This document shows positions 62,604-64,000 of a stretch of 64,000 nt of DNA, piece after piece. The stretch is from Chloroflexi bacterium CFX4. Lineage in GTDB: Bacteria; Chloroflexota; Anaerolineae; Aggregatilineales; UBA2796. The position numbers and the translations under genes are program-made. Position 1 is the stretch's first letter. Each line of letters opens with the position of its first letter. The DNA is taken from NCBI GenBank assembly GCA_021404685.1, contig QWHC01000010.1, positions 62,001 through 126,000 of the forward strand. Reading direction: 5' to 3'. The notes beneath the pieces were generated by a model, which had not been told where the DNA came from, made no database searches, and was given only the letters and a program-made list of their open reading frames with translations.

Positions 62604-64000
62604 TCAGGTATAGCCCTGCTGCTTTTTATAATCCTCCAGCGCGCCATCAAGGTCGAAGGTGAAATCGAGTTCGGGTGGCGGCGGTACGGCGCGGCGCGGC
62701 GGCGGGCTGGTCGGCAGATCGGGATGGTCTTCCCAAGCCGCTGCGGGAAAACCTGCCCAACGCGCCGCAATCTCACGGGCAAGGCGGCGCGGATCGGAGG
62801 CGTGCGCGAACTGCACCAAGCGCAGCGCGCCACGCCGCACCCAATAGCCACGTCCAACGGGCAGTGCCGCCCGCCGCATGGTCGGCGAGACGCGCCCACC
62901 CAGCACATCCACCGATTCAGCATCGCTGAGCGCCATGCCCGCCCTGCCCGAACGCAGCACTTTGAGCAGCGCATCGCCACCGCGCTGCATGGCAAGCGTT
63001 TCGCCGTTGGCAACCAAGTGCAAGCCCAAGCGTGCATCGCGGCGCAGCCACGCCGCCAGCTCATCAAGCTGTTCGTAGTGCGTGCCATCCAGCGCGTCTT
63101 GCAGTTGATCGTAGTCATCTAGAGCGACGATGATCGGCATGAAGGGCTGTGCATCCGCCGAGTCAAGCTCCTCGTCCGCAGCGGTCAGCCGTTCTAATTC
63201 GTTCTGACGCCATGCCAGCTCTGCCGTCAACCGATCCAGCGCACTCGCAAGGCTTGGCGCATCGGTCACATAGCGCAGCACGTGCGGCAGGTGGCGCAGC
63301 GGGCGCAGCGTCTCGCGGCTGAAGTCAATCAGCACAAAGGCAGCCTCATGCGGCGCATAGCGTGCCGCCACGCCCAAGAGCAGCGTCCGCAACAGGCTGG
63401 ATTTGCCGCTGCCATAGGCACCAAGGATCAGCCAGTGCGGTGCATCGCGCCAATGCAGCGTGATGGGCTGCAAGGTCTCGCCTTCCACGCCGATCACGCT
63501 GCGAAGCGGCTCTAAGTGTGGCGCATCGGGCTGCGTGGAACGGCTTGGCAGGCTGTCCAGTGCCACAGCAATATCTAATGGCACACTTTCGGGCATGGCG
63601 CGGATCGGCTCTGGCAGTGGGCGATCTGCCCACGCGGCACGCATCGCCTCTAAGGTGGCGAGCAAGGCACGGTCGCGCTCATCATCATCGCCGACGGTGT
63701 TGGGCAAGGCAATCTGGGCGTGGATCGGTGGGCGCGCTGCCAACACGCCACTGCCGGGGCGCGGATCACTCTCGCGGTCGGGCAGGCGTCCTAAGAATTG
63801 CAGGTAATCGCCGCGTTCGGGCAAGCGCAAGGCAAAGCGCGCTTCGATCAGGTTCAGGACGCTGTAAGGCAGGCTGAGCGAAGGCGCGGTCAGCGCGAAA
63901 TGAATGCCAACCGCACGCCCGTCACGCAGCAGGCGCAGCCAGTCCGCCGCCTCATCCGAGTCGCTCTCAAGGGTGCGCCATAGCTCCGCGAAGTTATCCA
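62604..64000 (-). CDS. EccC/EssC-type FtsK/SpoIIIE ATPase (partial, runs off window)
   Basis: The stop is at 62604 and the frame stays open to the window end, so the N-terminal part is missing. The visible ~465 residues show the tail of one ATPase domain (VGIHFALTAPS and ARFALRLPERGDY are EccC-like) and then the last ATPase domain with Walker A GAYGSGKSS and Walker B IIVALDDYD. EccC proteins drive type VII secretion of WXG100 substrates at the membrane. The gene opposes the thiamin operon. A WXG100 protein lies at the other end of the window. Confidence 0.85.
   Translation of the reverse strand, partial: DNFAELWRTLESDSDEAADWLRLLRDGRAVGIHFALTAPSLSLPYSVLNLIEARFALRLPERGDYLQFLGRLPDRESDPRPGSGVLAARPPIHAQIALPNTVGDDDERDRALLATLEAMRAAWADRPLPEPIRAMPESVPLDIAVALDSLPSRSTQPDAPHLEPLRSVIGVEGETLQPITLHWRDAPHWLILGAYGSGKSSLLRTLLLGVAARYAPHEAAFVLIDFSRETLRPLRHLPHVLRYVTDAPSLASALDRLTAELAWRQNELERLTAADEELDSADAQPFMPIIVALDDYDQLQDALDGTHYEQLDELAAWLRRDARLGLHLVANGETLAMQRGGDALLKVLRSGRAGMALSDAESVDVLGGRVSPTMRRAALPVGRGYWVRRGALRLVQFAHASDPRRLAREIAARWAGFPAAAWEDHPDLPTSPPPRRAVPPPPELDFTFDLDGALEDYKKQQGYT

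Overview
The window looks like a contiguous piece of a bacterial chromosome with moderately high G+C. I lean to Chloroflexota (Anaerolineae-like). The pointers are the Thr/Pro/Ala-rich secreted protein, the WXG100 and EccC-type secretion components, the large number of histidine kinases and the selenium-type molybdenum hydroxylase accessory genes. This placement is inference; no 16S rRNA gene is present. No phage, transposase or CRISPR array was found.

Layout: 0-1.5 kb, a WXG100-type protein with a possible C-terminal effector region and a downstream partner gene. 1.6-6.3 kb (minus), pgk, gap, a DUF2087 regulator and aspS. 6.5-8.7 kb, a PhoB/PhoR-type pair. 8.7-14.3 kb, a sugar ABC importer (two permeases plus a divergent binding protein) with a sugar-nucleotide epimerase. 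14.3-23.5 kb (minus), an ion transporter, a VapBC module flanked by a duplicated gene end, and a molybdenum hydroxylase cluster (yqeC-mocA fusion, small membrane protein, yqeB, molybdopterin subunit) preceded by two envelope genes. 23.6-30.3 kb, an M20 peptidase, an Lgt-like protein, an rRNA/tRNA uracil methyltransferase, a glycosyltransferase and a zinc alcohol dehydrogenase. 30.4-33.7 kb, tRNA-Ala(GGC), a 47-residue ORF and leuS.

33.9-43.7 kb holds a YihY/BrkB protein, a four-gene signalling block (two complex kinases, two response regulators), an AI-2E-family permease and three small stress/envelope genes (GlsB-, CsbD- and YtxH-like) that share upstream motifs. 43.8-48.9 kb holds a CorA-family protein with an altered signature, and a membrane-anchored tyrosine phosphatase coupled to a HerA-like ATPase. 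49.1-56.3 kb holds two more two-component modules, a methyltransferase and a secreted repeat protein. 56.6-59.0 kb holds trmD and rpsA, convergent.

59.25-62.6 kb is a thiamin regulon: a TPP riboswitch with its terminator, thiamin pyrophosphokinase, a thiamin-binding protein, an ABC permease and an NMT1/THI5-type binding protein with an unusual N-terminal domain. No ATPase subunit is encoded beside them. The window ends inside an EccC/EssC-type ATPase on the minus strand, so components of a type VII-like secretion system lie at both ends.

The points most worth a second look are the direct repeat around vapBC, the phosphatase/HerA-like operon, the binding-protein fusion in the thiamin operon, the shared motif near the stress genes, and the lone molybdenum subunit with an unexplained membrane protein in its operon.
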